Source of the DNA: Candidatus Latescibacterota bacterium
GTDB taxonomy: Bacteria > Latescibacterota > UBA2968 > UBA8231
DNA length: 49,717 nt
Direction: 5' to 3'
NCBI GenBank assembly: GCA_007136405.1
Contig: SLHA01000025.1
Coordinates: forward strand, 1 to 49,717
The notes below the pieces were generated by a model. It was not told where the DNA came from, made no database searches, and was given only the letters and a program-made list of their open reading frames with translations. The position numbers were made by a program, and so were the translations under genes. Shown in pieces: positions 1-9,101 of this stretch (position 1 is its first letter; the number at the start of each line of letters is the position of its first letter).

Positions 1-372
1 CAGAATCCCCTGCAGCTGATCGCCCAGCGGTGCTCCGCCGTGCACAGCTGCCAGCGCAGTCGCCGCGGTATCATTGAGATACACCGTGCCATGCTGCTGG
101 CCGCTGCCGGCGATGGCCCGACACGACTCCAGTTCGATGCCGGATGCGCGCAGCCCGGTCAGGAGCAGATCCAGCGCTTCGATCCACATCAGGGGAGAAC
201 TGTGGACCACCCCCCCGCCCATGTCGATGACCCCGTTGGTGACACCGTAGCGATCCGCGAAGTGCTCGTCGAAACCGACGGCAACCTCGGCTTCGATCGC
301 CTCCCTTGCGGTGTCGATCACCAGGCCTGTCAACGACTGCGTGCTTGCATCGATGCCCAGGTACTTGCTCAT
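1..372 (-). CDS. FGGY-family carbohydrate kinase, N-terminal part (cut by window edge)
   Basis: The minus strand is open from an ATG at 372 down to base 1, giving 124 residues of a protein whose C-terminal part lies outside the window. It begins MSKYLGIDASTQSLTGLVID, the nucleotide-binding start of the FGGY sugar kinase fold, and carries the family block GSGQQHGTVYL near residue 95. FGGY kinases phosphorylate pentuloses, hexoses, glycerol or related polyols with ATP in the cytosol. The xylulokinase/ribulokinase side of the family fits best, but the substrate cannot be read from this fragment. It is divergent from the SHMT gene with a 277-base gap between them. Confidence 0.85.
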   Translation of the reverse strand, partial: MSKYLGIDASTQSLTGLVIDTAREAIEAEVAVGFDEHFADRYGVTNGVIDMGGGVVHSSPLMWIEALDLLLTGLRASGIELESCRAIAGSGQQHGTVYLNDTAATALAAVHGGAPLGDQLQGIL

Positions 373-649
373 AGGAAGCCTCACCGTTAGCTTGTGATTT
401 CTGGCGAACCGGCGAATCACGGCGTCAGCTGATCCACTGCGCGCCGTCAGACAGTATTCCCGCGCGTTCCTTTCAGCTTTTGCGAACGGACAGCCATCAT
501 TCGTCTGTATGCGTGCCTCGTCGTCGCCCAAGTCGCCCCTTGATCACGCCCTATATAAACCAACCACCTGCGCTTCGGCAACGTTACGTCGGTACCGCGA
601 CTGTAGTGCGGCGAGGCGTCTGCCCGCGGGTTATCCCGGAGGAGAGACC
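373..649. promoter_or_regulatory. Divergent control region between the FGGY kinase and the SHMT
   Basis: This 277-base gap must hold the promoters of both outward-facing genes. The only AT-rich -10-like block is TATATAAA at 552-559, with no convincing -35 element in front of it. A strong Shine-Dalgarno sequence, GGAGGAGAG, lies just before the SHMT start at 650 and decides that start over the longer open frame reaching back to 509. No riboswitch or terminator was recognised. Confidence 0.3.
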
Positions 650-1939
650 ATGGCGGATCTAATGACAACGGATCCCGAAGTCGGCGCAATCATCCGTGCG
701 GAGAACCGGCGGCAACACCGCAAGATTCGGCTGATCGCCTCGGAGAATTACGTCAGCGAGGCGGTTCTGGAAGCCACCGGATCGATTTTGACCAACAAGT
801 ATTCGGAAGGATACGCCGGAGCACGGTGTTACGAAGGACAACGCGAGATCGACCGCATGGAGCAGCTCTGCATCCAGCGCGTCAAGGCCCTGTTCGGCGC
901 GGAGCACGTCAACGTGCAGCCGTATTCCGGTTCACCGGCCAACCAGGCCGTCATGATCGCCATGGCCAAACCGGGAGACTGCATCCTGGGCATGTCCCTG
1001 GCTCACGGAGGTCATCTGACCCATGGGGCGCCGGTCAGTATCAGCGGCATGTTGTACCGCTCGCACCAGTACGGCGTATGCCGGGACACTGGCTTGATCG
1101 ACTACGACCAGGTAGAAAAACTGGCGCACGAACACCAGCCACGGCTGATCTTCTGTGGCCATTCGGCCTACCCCCGCATCGTCGACTTCGAGCGCTTCGC
1201 CGCCATCGGCCGGTCGGTCCAGGCGGTGGTCGTCGCGGACATCGCCCACTTCTCCGGTCTGGTTGCGGCCGGCCTGCATCCCAATCCGGTGCCTGTGGTC
1301 GATGTGGTCACATCAACCACGCACAAGACGCTGCGCGGTCCCCGCGGTGGGATGATCATGTGCCGCCAAGAGCACGCCAGCGCCATAGACCGCGCCGTGT
1401 TTCCCGGCCTGCAGGGGGGACCCCACAACCATGTTACCGCCGGTCTGGCCGTAGCGTTGAAGGAGGCGGATTCCGCCGAATTCCGCGCTTATGCTCGCCA
1501 GGTGCTGGACAATGCCGCTGCACTGGCCGAAGCCCTCACTCGCCGCGGTTTCCGGCTGTCATCCGGGGGCACGGAGAACCATCTCCTGCTCGTGGACATG
1601 AGCCCCAGGGGACTCTCGGGAAAACAGATGGCCAAGTCCCTGGATGCGGCGGGCATCGTCTGCAACTTCAACTCCGTGCCGTTCGACCCGCGTCCGCCGC
1701 TCAACCCCAGCGGTATTCGGTTGGGCACCCCGGCGGTGACCACACGCGGTTTCCGCGAATCGGAGATGGAGAAGATCGCGGCATGGATCGAGCAGGTGGC
1801 GGATATCCGGGCCGACCAGAGCGCCGACAGGGACCAGCGCCGGGAGCGTTACCGCGAGATTGCGGCGGCGGTGCGCGCCCTGTGCGACGGTTTTCCGGCA
1901 CCCGGATTGCGCTATCGCAGCAACGGCAAGCCGGTATGA
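650..1939 (+). CDS. glyA: Serine hydroxymethyltransferase (divergent glyA-type)
   Basis: The 429-residue protein is a fold-type I PLP enzyme that interconverts serine and glycine with tetrahydrofolate in the cytosol. From the N-terminus it shows LIASENYVS, NKYSEGYAG, the cofactor contacts around VADIAHFSGLVAAG, the Schiff-base lysine in TSTTHKTLRGPRGG, and SGIRLGTPAVTTRGF near the C-terminus. Compared with the E. coli enzyme, both active-site tyrosines of the N-terminal region can be aligned, but YYGG has become CYEG and QPHSGS has become QPYSGS. The ATG at 650 is chosen because of the GGAGGAGAG site before it. It is followed by a SelA/DgaE-like gene on the same strand, so it could be a paralogue serving a catabolic locus rather than the housekeeping copy. 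Confidence 0.9.
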   Translation: MADLMTTDPEVGAIIRAENRRQHRKIRLIASENYVSEAVLEATGSILTNKYSEGYAGARCYEGQREIDRMEQLCIQRVKALFGAEHVNVQPYSGSPANQAVMIAMAKPGDCILGMSLAHGGHLTHGAPVSISGMLYRSHQYGVCRDTGLIDYDQVEKLAHEHQPRLIFCGHSAYPRIVDFERFAAIGRSVQAVVVADIAHFSGLVAAGLHPNPVPVVDVVTSTTHKTLRGPRGGMIMCRQEHASAIDRAVFPGLQGGPHNHVTAGLAVALKEADSAEFRAYARQVLDNAAALAEALTRRGFRLSSGGTENHLLLVDMSPRGLSGKQMAKSLDAAGIVCNFNSVPFDPRPPLNPSGIRLGTPAVTTRGFRESEMEKIAAWIEQVADIRADQSADRDQRRERYREIAAAVRALCDGFPAPGLRYRSNGKPV

Positions 1940-2011
1940 CCGGTCTCAGGCGGCTCGCAGCCGTGCCGACCGGAACAGGCCACCAGCTTCCGGCATGTCC
2001 GGTTCCTTGCG

Positions 2012-2050
2012 GACCCACCTTACGCGCCCACCTTGCGCGCCCACCGTGCG
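2012..2050. repeat. Three tandem copies of a 13-bp unit
   Basis: Three adjacent 13-bp units, gacccaccttacg, cgcccaccttgcg and cgcccaccgtgcg, lie in the 213-base gap between the SHMT and the SelA/DgaE-like gene. The copies differ at one to four positions. No function is evident. Confidence 0.7.
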
Positions 2051-2152
2051 GGCAGGACATGGTCTCGATCATCCAGAATGACCACATCCCTGCAGGCCCC
2101 TGCGGGCGTCCGTCCGCAGGCAGGCCGCCGTCATAGGAGGACTTCCACGAGC

Positions 2153-3364
2153 ATGAGCAACATATACGAAAAACTCGGCGTCAGGACCGTCATCAACGCC
2201 GTCGGTCCGGCCACCCGGCTCAGCGGCGGCGTCATGCGGCCGGAGGTTGCGGATGCCATGCGCCAGGCTTCACAGCATTGCGTCGACATGGCGGAACTGC
2301 AGGCGGCGGCTTCGGCGGTCATCGCCCGGCTCACCGGAGCGGAGGCCGGCTACGTCACTTCCGGCGCGGCGGCCGGGTTGCTCATCGGCACCGCTGCCTG
2401 CGTCACCGGACTGGACCCGCTGGCGATGAACCGCCTGCCGGACACCACTGGCCGGCCAGATGAAGTGCTCATACCGCGCAGCCACCGGAATTTTTACGAC
2501 CACGCCATCCGGACGACAGGCGTGAAGCTGATCGAGGTGGGTATTGCGGACCGCTTCAGCGGCGCCGGGGTGCGGGACACGGAAGCGTGGGAAATAGCCG
2601 CGGCCATCGGCCCCCGCACGGCCGCCGTCTGTTACGTGGCCTATGGTCATTCGCTGCCACCCCTGGAGCAGGTGGTCCAGGTGGCGCATACGGCGAACGT
2701 GCCCGTCATCGTCGACGCCGCCGGCCAACTGCCCCCGGCTGCCAATCTGCGCCACTTCATCGATTCCGGCGCTGACCTGGTGGCCTTCAGTGGCGGCAAG
2801 GCTATCGGTGGCCCGCAGAGTTCGGGCATCCTGTGCGGCCGCCGCGACCTGGTTTCGGCTGCGGCTCTGCAGCACCTGGACCAGGATATCCTGCCGGAGC
2901 TGTGGCGTCCACCGGCGGCACTGATCGACCGGGAACGGCTTCCCGGCGCACCGCAACACGGCATAGGGCGGCCGTGCAAGGTGGGCAAGGAGGAGATCGT
3001 GGGACTGTTGACCGCCCTGGAGCTGTTTGCCGCCGAAGACCCTGAAGCGCGCCGGGAGCGCTGGCAGGCACTGATGACGAATCTGGTCGAAGCGTGCAGA
3101 AACCTGCCCCACGCGCACGCGCAGCTGGTACGGGATCGCAAGCGTCCGGAGATACCGGTCGTACACCTGGATGTGGACGAGGAAGCCGCCGGGATGACCG
3201 CCCTGGAGCTGGTGGCCCAACTGCAGGACGGCACACCGTGCATCCACGCCAATCCCAGTGATGTGCGCGATGGACGAGTGATCTTCGGGCCGCTATGTCT
3301 TCAGCCTCACGAGCCTGAACAGATCGGCCGCCGTCTGCATCAGGTGCTGGGCCAGCAGGCCTGA
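2153..3364 (+). CDS. SelA/DgaE-like PLP-dependent enzyme
   Basis: The 403-residue protein belongs to the fold-type I PLP group that contains selenocysteine synthase (SelA) and D-glucosaminate-6-phosphate ammonia-lyase (DgaE). The start MSNIYEKLGVRTVINAVGP is typical of the DgaE-like branch, and the PLP lysine lies in AFSGGKAIGGPQSSG. VIVDAAGQLPP supplies the aspartate expected to contact the pyridine nitrogen. A true SelA is unlikely because the protein lacks the longer N-terminal tRNA-binding domain and no selenocysteine gene lies nearby. The family eliminates ammonia or water from hydroxylated amino acids or amino-sugar acids; the substrate here is unknown. The ATG at 2153 follows AGGAGG at about 12 bases. 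The neighbours (SHMT, FGGY kinase, glycyl radical enzyme) suggest a catabolic locus. Confidence 0.8.
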   Translation: MSNIYEKLGVRTVINAVGPATRLSGGVMRPEVADAMRQASQHCVDMAELQAAASAVIARLTGAEAGYVTSGAAAGLLIGTAACVTGLDPLAMNRLPDTTGRPDEVLIPRSHRNFYDHAIRTTGVKLIEVGIADRFSGAGVRDTEAWEIAAAIGPRTAAVCYVAYGHSLPPLEQVVQVAHTANVPVIVDAAGQLPPAANLRHFIDSGADLVAFSGGKAIGGPQSSGILCGRRDLVSAAALQHLDQDILPELWRPPAALIDRERLPGAPQHGIGRPCKVGKEEIVGLLTALELFAAEDPEARRERWQALMTNLVEACRNLPHAHAQLVRDRKRPEIPVVHLDVDEEAAGMTALELVAQLQDGTPCIHANPSDVRDGRVIFGPLCLQPHEPEQIGRRLHQVLGQQA

Positions 3365-3393
3365 GCCGATGGCCATACAGCACGCGGCCGGGC

Positions 3394-5580
3394 TCAACGC
3401 GGTTCCGCCATGATCCGATCCACCAATTGCTGGCGGTACTCCCGCGACAAGCTGCGGAAATAGGCACTGTATCCGGTGACTCGCACCACCAGATCCGGAT
3501 GAGCCGCGGGATCATCGTGGGCCTCCAGGATCTGTTCCCTGGAAATAACATTGATGTTGACCAGAGTACCGCCCAATTCGTTGTGAGCCTTCAGCAACGC
3601 GATGACGCTTTCGATACCGCCGATGATGCCGGCCAGGCCGCGGTCGATATCCAGCTGCACTGGTGTGGTATTGCCCCAGCGCGGCTGGACCGCCGCCACT
3701 GCGGTGGACTTGGCCGTGGGCGCACCACCACCGCCCGGCAGGAATCCGGGATCCGGATTGGCGCTGTGGGAGATAGGTTCTCCTTCCCGGCGTCCATTGG
3801 GCGTGGCACCCAGATCCCGCCCCCAGGCCACGATGGTCCCATGCGAGAACAGTCCGGGTAATATCCGGTAACCGTGCGGAGTGGGCGTGCCGCGTACCAG
3901 GTTGCTGTATTGCTCACTGACCCTCAGAGCCCAGTAGTCCGCCCGCGTTCCGCCCGTGCCGTACCTGGGAATATTCTTCATCATGAGTCGCACATCCTCG
4001 GCGCCCTCCCAGTTGTGGTCCAGAAGATCGCCCAGTCGAGTCCAGCCAAGGCGTTGCTCCGAACACACGCGTTGCTCGATGGCAGCCAGTGAATCCGCTA
4101 CCGTAGCCAGGCCCAGCCCGTCTACGGCCAAATTGTAGATGTCGACCCCACCGCACACTACATCCAGGCCACGTTCCACCGTACCGTGCATGAACAGGTT
4201 GAGAACGATCTCTGCGGTATTGTTCGCGTGGTGCGCCATGTGCCAGTCCTTGCCCTGCTTGAGCACCTCGACGCTCAGACCCAGGTGGTGGCAATAACGA
4301 TCCCAGAGGTCGTCCATATCCGGATCGTATCCGTCGCGCGCCAGTTGAACGACGTCCTGAAAGGCCAGCTGGAATGGCGTCACCAGGCACTGACGCGTGA
4401 CATCCTGAAGGCAGTATTCGATACCCGGCAGGGCCGTCCAGTTGCATCCGACCTTGGCGCGTAGACGCGCGAGCTCGACCGGGTAGCCATTCCGGGCAAA
4501 CCCCTCGTCCAGCCCCTTCGAACAGGCGAAACTGCAACCGGTGCCGTCAGCGAACAGGTACTCGACGGCACGGCGCAGCAGATTCTCATCCAGGCCATCG
4601 TGCAGCCGCACGGCCATGTTGACGGGAATACGCAGCCGATGCATCGCTTCCAGGATGAGAAACGATACCGGGCTGGTGACATCGTGTCCGTCCGCGGCCG
4701 GACCACCGATCTGGGAGTAGTGCGTATCGTTGAAGAACAGACTGGCCAGGCACCAGACCGCCTCGTCATCGTCCAGGCGGCCGGCTGCCACATCTGCCTC
4801 ATAGAAAGGCCGCAGCAGTTCGTCCAGCTGCCCCAGGGCTCCACCGGCGTGCCACATGCGGTCCACCGACTGGAACCAGGCCAGAAACTGGCAGGCTTCC
4901 CGGAACGTGCGAGGCGCCCCGTCCACCAGCCACTCGTTCATTGCCGCAATATGCCGCAGATTGTCCTGGATGTCCGCGTTGGCCTCGGCAGCCGCAAGCT
5001 CGCGGGCATGGCCCACGTGCCGTTGGATCCAACACTGCACACCCTCGACGAACGCTTCTTCACCGTCATAGAAGGCCGGGTCCGATGGACGGTTCAGGGC
5101 CCGGAAACGCCTCAGCTTACGCAGCAGTCCGCCCCAACCGAGCTCGAGACCGATACGCATATCCGGACCGAAATGGTTCATGGCACCGACGCCGGAGTTG
5201 CGAATGTGGTACCGGTCGAACTCCGGCTGCAGGTGGCCGGGTCGATCCTCCGATCGCCAGCCGCCCACAGCCGGCGGTCCGAACTGCACCCAGGCACCGG
5301 CCAGGGCACTGCGTGGATGGATGTACAGGGGATGCACCTGCAGCCAGGCACGGAAATTTTCGCCTGTGGCGCGGATGCCGTAAGCGCGGCCATCATGGTG
5401 GTTGGGTGTGACGGCGAAGGGGATGGGATCTTCCCACGGCACCCAGCCATGGTCGTCGATGTCCAGATAGCCGCGCAGCTGCAGTTTACGGCGCGTATGC
5501 TCGTCCTTGGCGTGGCACAGAGCTTGTATGTGCTCATCGTAAGGCCGGCGGGAATCAGCCAGGTTGTCCATAGGGTTCAC
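3394..5580 (-). CDS. Glycyl radical enzyme (pyruvate formate-lyase superfamily), unknown substrate
   Basis: This 728-residue protein has the C-terminal glycyl-radical loop RVTGYSAYF, with the radical glycine at about residue 703. The probable thiyl cysteine is Cys379 in VGCNWTALPGIEY. In diol dehydratases and other well-studied members the cysteine is followed two residues later by glutamate (GCxE), and pyruvate formate-lyase has a Cys-Cys pair. Here the +2 residue is Trp and the nearest Glu is nine residues away, so the chemistry cannot be transferred from a known enzyme. The frame opens with GTG at 5580, overlapping the activase stop by four bases; ATG at 5571 is the alternative start. The enzyme should be oxygen-sensitive and cytosolic. 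I recall similar GCxW motifs only in uncharacterised family members. Confidence 0.93.
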   Translation of the reverse strand: MNPMDNLADSRRPYDEHIQALCHAKDEHTRRKLQLRGYLDIDDHGWVPWEDPIPFAVTPNHHDGRAYGIRATGENFRAWLQVHPLYIHPRSALAGAWVQFGPPAVGGWRSEDRPGHLQPEFDRYHIRNSGVGAMNHFGPDMRIGLELGWGGLLRKLRRFRALNRPSDPAFYDGEEAFVEGVQCWIQRHVGHARELAAAEANADIQDNLRHIAAMNEWLVDGAPRTFREACQFLAWFQSVDRMWHAGGALGQLDELLRPFYEADVAAGRLDDDEAVWCLASLFFNDTHYSQIGGPAADGHDVTSPVSFLILEAMHRLRIPVNMAVRLHDGLDENLLRRAVEYLFADGTGCSFACSKGLDEGFARNGYPVELARLRAKVGCNWTALPGIEYCLQDVTRQCLVTPFQLAFQDVVQLARDGYDPDMDDLWDRYCHHLGLSVEVLKQGKDWHMAHHANNTAEIVLNLFMHGTVERGLDVVCGGVDIYNLAVDGLGLATVADSLAAIEQRVCSEQRLGWTRLGDLLDHNWEGAEDVRLMMKNIPRYGTGGTRADYWALRVSEQYSNLVRGTPTPHGYRILPGLFSHGTIVAWGRDLGATPNGRREGEPISHSANPDPGFLPGGGGAPTAKSTAVAAVQPRWGNTTPVQLDIDRGLAGIIGGIESVIALLKAHNELGGTLVNINVISREQILEAHDDPAAHPDLVVRVTGYSAYFRSLSREYRQQLVDRIMAEPR

Positions 5581-6494
5581 GTTTGTCTCGCAAGGGAAGA
5601 GGAATACCGCAAGTCGGGTACGAACGATTCAGCTGTGGCCGCCAGGTTTTCCAGATGGTGGCGTTCCGGAGCAGCAAAACGTTCTGCTGCATGCCTGCCC
5701 AGACTCTGCAATTTGGCATTTCCGAGAGCATGGTATGGCAGCAATTCGTAGTAAGTCAAGGAGGAGTATTGGCCGATGATCCGGGCAATACCGCCAATCT
5801 CGGCTTCGGTATCATTCACTCCGGCGATGACCGGGGTACGCACAGCGAAGGGATGCCCGGAACCGCCAAGACGGTGCAGATTTTCGCGGATGAGCCGGCC
5901 ATCGTTGCCCACATACCGGAGATGAGTGTCCGGATCGAGCGCCTTCACATCGTACAGTACCAGATCGACCACGTCGAGCAGCCCGTCGAGCAGAGACCAG
6001 GCATAATGGCCAGCGGTATCCAGTGCCGTATGCAACCCGTGGTATTGACAGGCTCTGAGCAATTCTCCGACGAATTCGGCCTGCAATACGGGCTCTCCGC
6101 CGGAAATCGTCACTCCGCCGCCGGAATGGCGGTAATACGGCGCATCCTTGACGATTTCCCGGAGGACATCTTCCACGGACATCGACGTGCCGGCCGCCTC
6201 CACGGCTCCCGCGAAACACTCGCTTGCACATAAGCCGCAAGCTGTGCATGTAGCCCGGTCCAGATTGTGGGCCTCTGCACCTGAAACATGGGCACCGACC
6301 GGGCACACCTGAAGACACCTTCCGCAGCCGATACAACGATCCGGGTAGAAACGTATCTCCGCTTCGCGTCTGATCGACTCCGGATTGTGGCACCAGGCGC
6401 ACTGGTTGGAACAACCTTTCATGAATACCGTGGTGCGGACACCCGGACCGTCGGCGGTGGAAAAACGTTGCAAGTTGAACACGGTTCCGATCAT
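5577..6494 (-). CDS. Glycyl-radical enzyme activating protein (radical SAM)
   Basis: This activase installs the glycyl radical on its partner enzyme using S-adenosylmethionine and a [4Fe-4S] cluster. The radical-SAM motif CSNQCAWC follows DGPGVRTTVFMKG near the N-terminus. A ferredoxin-like insert with two four-cysteine clusters (CIGCGRCLQVCP and CTACGLCASEC) follows, as in activases outside the pyruvate formate-lyase class. GGGVTISGGEP is the family SAM-binding block. The ATG at 6494 starts directly at MIGTVFNLQRF, as usual in the family; the frame is open upstream to 6572. Its stop overlaps the start of the glycyl radical enzyme by four bases, so the pair is translationally coupled and almost certainly works together. 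Confidence 0.95.
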   Translation of the reverse strand: MIGTVFNLQRFSTADGPGVRTTVFMKGCSNQCAWCHNPESIRREAEIRFYPDRCIGCGRCLQVCPVGAHVSGAEAHNLDRATCTACGLCASECFAGAVEAAGTSMSVEDVLREIVKDAPYYRHSGGGVTISGGEPVLQAEFVGELLRACQYHGLHTALDTAGHYAWSLLDGLLDVVDLVLYDVKALDPDTHLRYVGNDGRLIRENLHRLGGSGHPFAVRTPVIAGVNDTEAEIGGIARIIGQYSSLTYYELLPYHALGNAKLQSLGRHAAERFAAPERHHLENLAATAESFVPDLRYSSSLARQT

Positions 6495-6704
6495 CGCTGT
6501 TGAACCTGTGATATTATGGTGCATTTGTGCAAGCCCCGGTGATGCCACGCCTTCCAAAACCCCGAACACCATCTGCCGCGCTGTGCCATCTTACGCCGTG
6601 CCGCATGCCCTGGTTTCGAGCCTGGGCGGTTCTCGGCGTATCGATGCAGGCGGAGCAATCGGTTCCGGCGGGACGCAGAATACTCGGCGTGCTCAACCAG
6701 TATG

Positions 6705-8984
6705 CTAGCTTCCCGTTGGCGCCATAGTACGCTCGAATACACGCATCACTCGTAGAATACTGGAATAGTCGTCTGTCCAGACAGGAAATCCATCCTCGTT
6801 CGCCAATGATCTCCAACCGTCCAGATCGCCGAGTAATCCGATCACACGCTCGTCGTCCGACAAGACGACCCAGACCGATGAATAGCGATCTTCCTGTTGC
6901 CTGACCTGCTCCGGCACAAAATCTTCCTTGACTACAGCATACAAGCCCGTGTGATCGGCCAGAGCGGCAAACACCGGGATCAGGTTGAGACTGCGGTTCA
7001 TGATATTGGCCGCGATAAATCCTCCCGGAGCCAGTTTGGCCAGGTAGACATCAAAAGCTTCACGGGTCAGCAGATGAACCGGTATATTGTTCGAATTGTA
7101 AGCATCGAGGACGATCAGGTCGAATGCTCCGTCGTCCTCCCTGTCGATCAGGAGTCTGGCATCGCCTTGTTCTATGCGCGGCTGGTAGGTGGAAACGAAG
7201 CCGAAATAGTGCGGATTGGACGCGATTTCGATAACCGTTGGGCTGATTTCGTAATACACCCACTTCTGTTCAGGCCTGGAATAGGCGAGCATGGAACCGA
7301 TTCCCAGACCTGCGGCTGCCACCCTCCATTCGTCTGATACGTCATGTGTCCGGCGAAAGAAATCTCCGAGCGGTCCATTCCTGTGGTAGTAGGTAGTAGC
7401 TATCAACTCGTCATGGTGGAGATTCTGTTTACCCTGCACGGTATTGCCATGCATCAACACCATGTACCGTTCATCCTGTAACAACAGAACTCTGTTGATG
7501 CCGAAAAAATCTCTTTTGATAAATTCTACATTGTCCTGTAGATAATACCTGGAGGTGAAAACAACCAGAACTACGAAAACCAAAGCGGTTACCCGCTGCA
7601 CACTTCTCCAAAGCGCAACCACAGCACCGGTGCACCAGAGTGCCACAAACGCCGCCACAACAGACAGACCGTTTCCCAGCAGGTACGGGACAGTCAGAGC
7701 CAGAATCATCACACCGGCGACAATCATGTGGCGAATCATTTCTAGTTGAAAATAGCTCTTCAGGTCATTCTTCCATAGTCCTGCAACAACCAGCATCCCA
7801 ACCCATACCATGAACGGATATTCAATCACACCGCGAAAAACAGACGGTGCTAACAGAGAGGAGAAGATACCCCCAAGTCCTCCTCCTGCCGCTATGTACA
7901 GATAATAGACAGTCAATCTGTCATGTGAGGGACGACTATTGTACAAAAGCCCATGACTGGCCAGACAGATCGAACCGAACAGCAGCAGGTTGATCAAAAC
8001 GTATACCATGTCTACAACGGACAGATCAAGAATATGATGAGGAACAGATAGGATAGCAAAAACAGCCATCAGCTTGATGGTCAACCCAAGCTCTATTTTC
8101 TCTTTATGAGAGAAAGCTACAACAAACGACAGTAAATATATCGTCAGGGTAATGACCCAGAAATACGGACCGGGTGCAACGCTCATTTCGTTGGATACAT
8201 AGAGGGTAACTGCGAGCATCAGACTAGAGGGAATGAAGGAAAGTATCATCCATCTGATACTCAACCTGATACTCGATCCGGTACCGTTCGTCAACTTGCG
8301 TGCTGAATCAAGGTCATGTGCATTATCAGCGGTCAGTGTGTGCCCATTCTCACCGCCATGGTTGGGCCTCAAACCCCTGCACAGAGCACAGAGCATGAGC
8401 ATACCGGCTAAAACATAGAACAAACCGGGCCATAAAACACGTTGTTGAAATACAACCGAGGTAGTGGGTTCCAGCAAGAGCGGATATCCGATCAATGCAA
8501 CTATACTACCCGTATTGCTTGCCGCGTACAGCGTAAATGGATTGTCTGCGCCCGCACGGCCGGAATCCGCCAACCAGGTCTGCAACAGAGGAGACGTTGA
8601 TGACAACACGAAAAATGGCAAAGCAATGGAAGTGAGAAGCAAGATGATGACATACACATATGGACCCCAAAACGCATACCAGCGGGCGGAATATACAAGA
8701 CTGAGGGGCATCGTCAGAACACCACCCAAGACCAGCAATGCATGCACCGAGATACAGTACTTCAGAGTAAGATAGCGGGTCGACAGATGTACATAAAAAT
8801 ATCCAGCCAACAACATCAGCTGGAAGAACATGACGACCAGGCTCCAGAGTAGAGGCGCTCCGCCGAAGTACGGCAGAAGGCTCTTGCCGACGATCAGTTG
8901 TACGGAGAACAGCAGAGCTGAACTCAAACAGACCGTGGCCGCGGACAACCAGTACACCAGGTGCGGTTTGGGAGTTACGCGCAT
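6705..8984 (-). CDS. Membrane-bound spermidine synthase-like protein
   Basis: About 759 residues. The N-terminal two thirds are strongly hydrophobic with roughly a dozen or more predicted membrane spans, beginning VYWLSAATVCLSSALLFSVQ. The C-terminal part is a Rossmann methyltransferase/spermidine-synthase-like domain containing FDLIVLDAYNSNNIPVHLL, LTREAF and APGGFIAANI. Proteins of this architecture are usually annotated as fused MFS/spermidine synthase, but their reaction is generally unproven. The start at 8984 is the ATG nearest the first span; the frame is open to 9092. The gene is visibly richer in A and T than its neighbours, especially 7400-8800, and uses AT-ending codons more often, which suggests acquisition by transfer or a distinct history. 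It lies downstream of the zwf-glk run. Confidence 0.8.
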   Translation of the reverse strand: MRVTPKPHLVYWLSAATVCLSSALLFSVQLIVGKSLLPYFGGAPLLWSLVVMFFQLMLLAGYFYVHLSTRYLTLKYCISVHALLVLGGVLTMPLSLVYSARWYAFWGPYVYVIILLLTSIALPFFVLSSTSPLLQTWLADSGRAGADNPFTLYAASNTGSIVALIGYPLLLEPTTSVVFQQRVLWPGLFYVLAGMLMLCALCRGLRPNHGGENGHTLTADNAHDLDSARKLTNGTGSSIRLSIRWMILSFIPSSLMLAVTLYVSNEMSVAPGPYFWVITLTIYLLSFVVAFSHKEKIELGLTIKLMAVFAILSVPHHILDLSVVDMVYVLINLLLFGSICLASHGLLYNSRPSHDRLTVYYLYIAAGGGLGGIFSSLLAPSVFRGVIEYPFMVWVGMLVVAGLWKNDLKSYFQLEMIRHMIVAGVMILALTVPYLLGNGLSVVAAFVALWCTGAVVALWRSVQRVTALVFVVLVVFTSRYYLQDNVEFIKRDFFGINRVLLLQDERYMVLMHGNTVQGKQNLHHDELIATTYYHRNGPLGDFFRRTHDVSDEWRVAAAGLGIGSMLAYSRPEQKWVYYEISPTVIEIASNPHYFGFVSTYQPRIEQGDARLLIDREDDGAFDLIVLDAYNSNNIPVHLLTREAFDVYLAKLAPGGFIAANIMNRSLNLIPVFAALADHTGLYAVVKEDFVPEQVRQQEDRYSSVWVVLSDDERVIGLLGDLDGWRSLANEDGFPVWTDDYSSILRVMRVFERTMAPTGS

Positions 8985-9101
8985 GGGGCCGGCCCGGCGT
9001 CTCCTGTCAACAGCAGGATACGCACCGTGTAGCGGATAACCCGTCGACTCCGGGCGGCTCTGGCGGCTGCTTCCAATCAGCCAAACCCGCACCGCCGGGC
9101 A

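Noticed and set aside
826-2136. 436-codon plus-strand open frame overlapping the SHMT gene
   Set aside because: It is an out-of-frame shadow of a strongly recognised SHMT, with Arg/Pro/Gly-rich text and no family motifs; long antisense and shifted frames are expected at this GC content.
2270-3247. 325-codon minus-strand open frame
   Set aside because: Antisense shadow of the SelA/DgaE-like gene without recognisable domains or a ribosome site.
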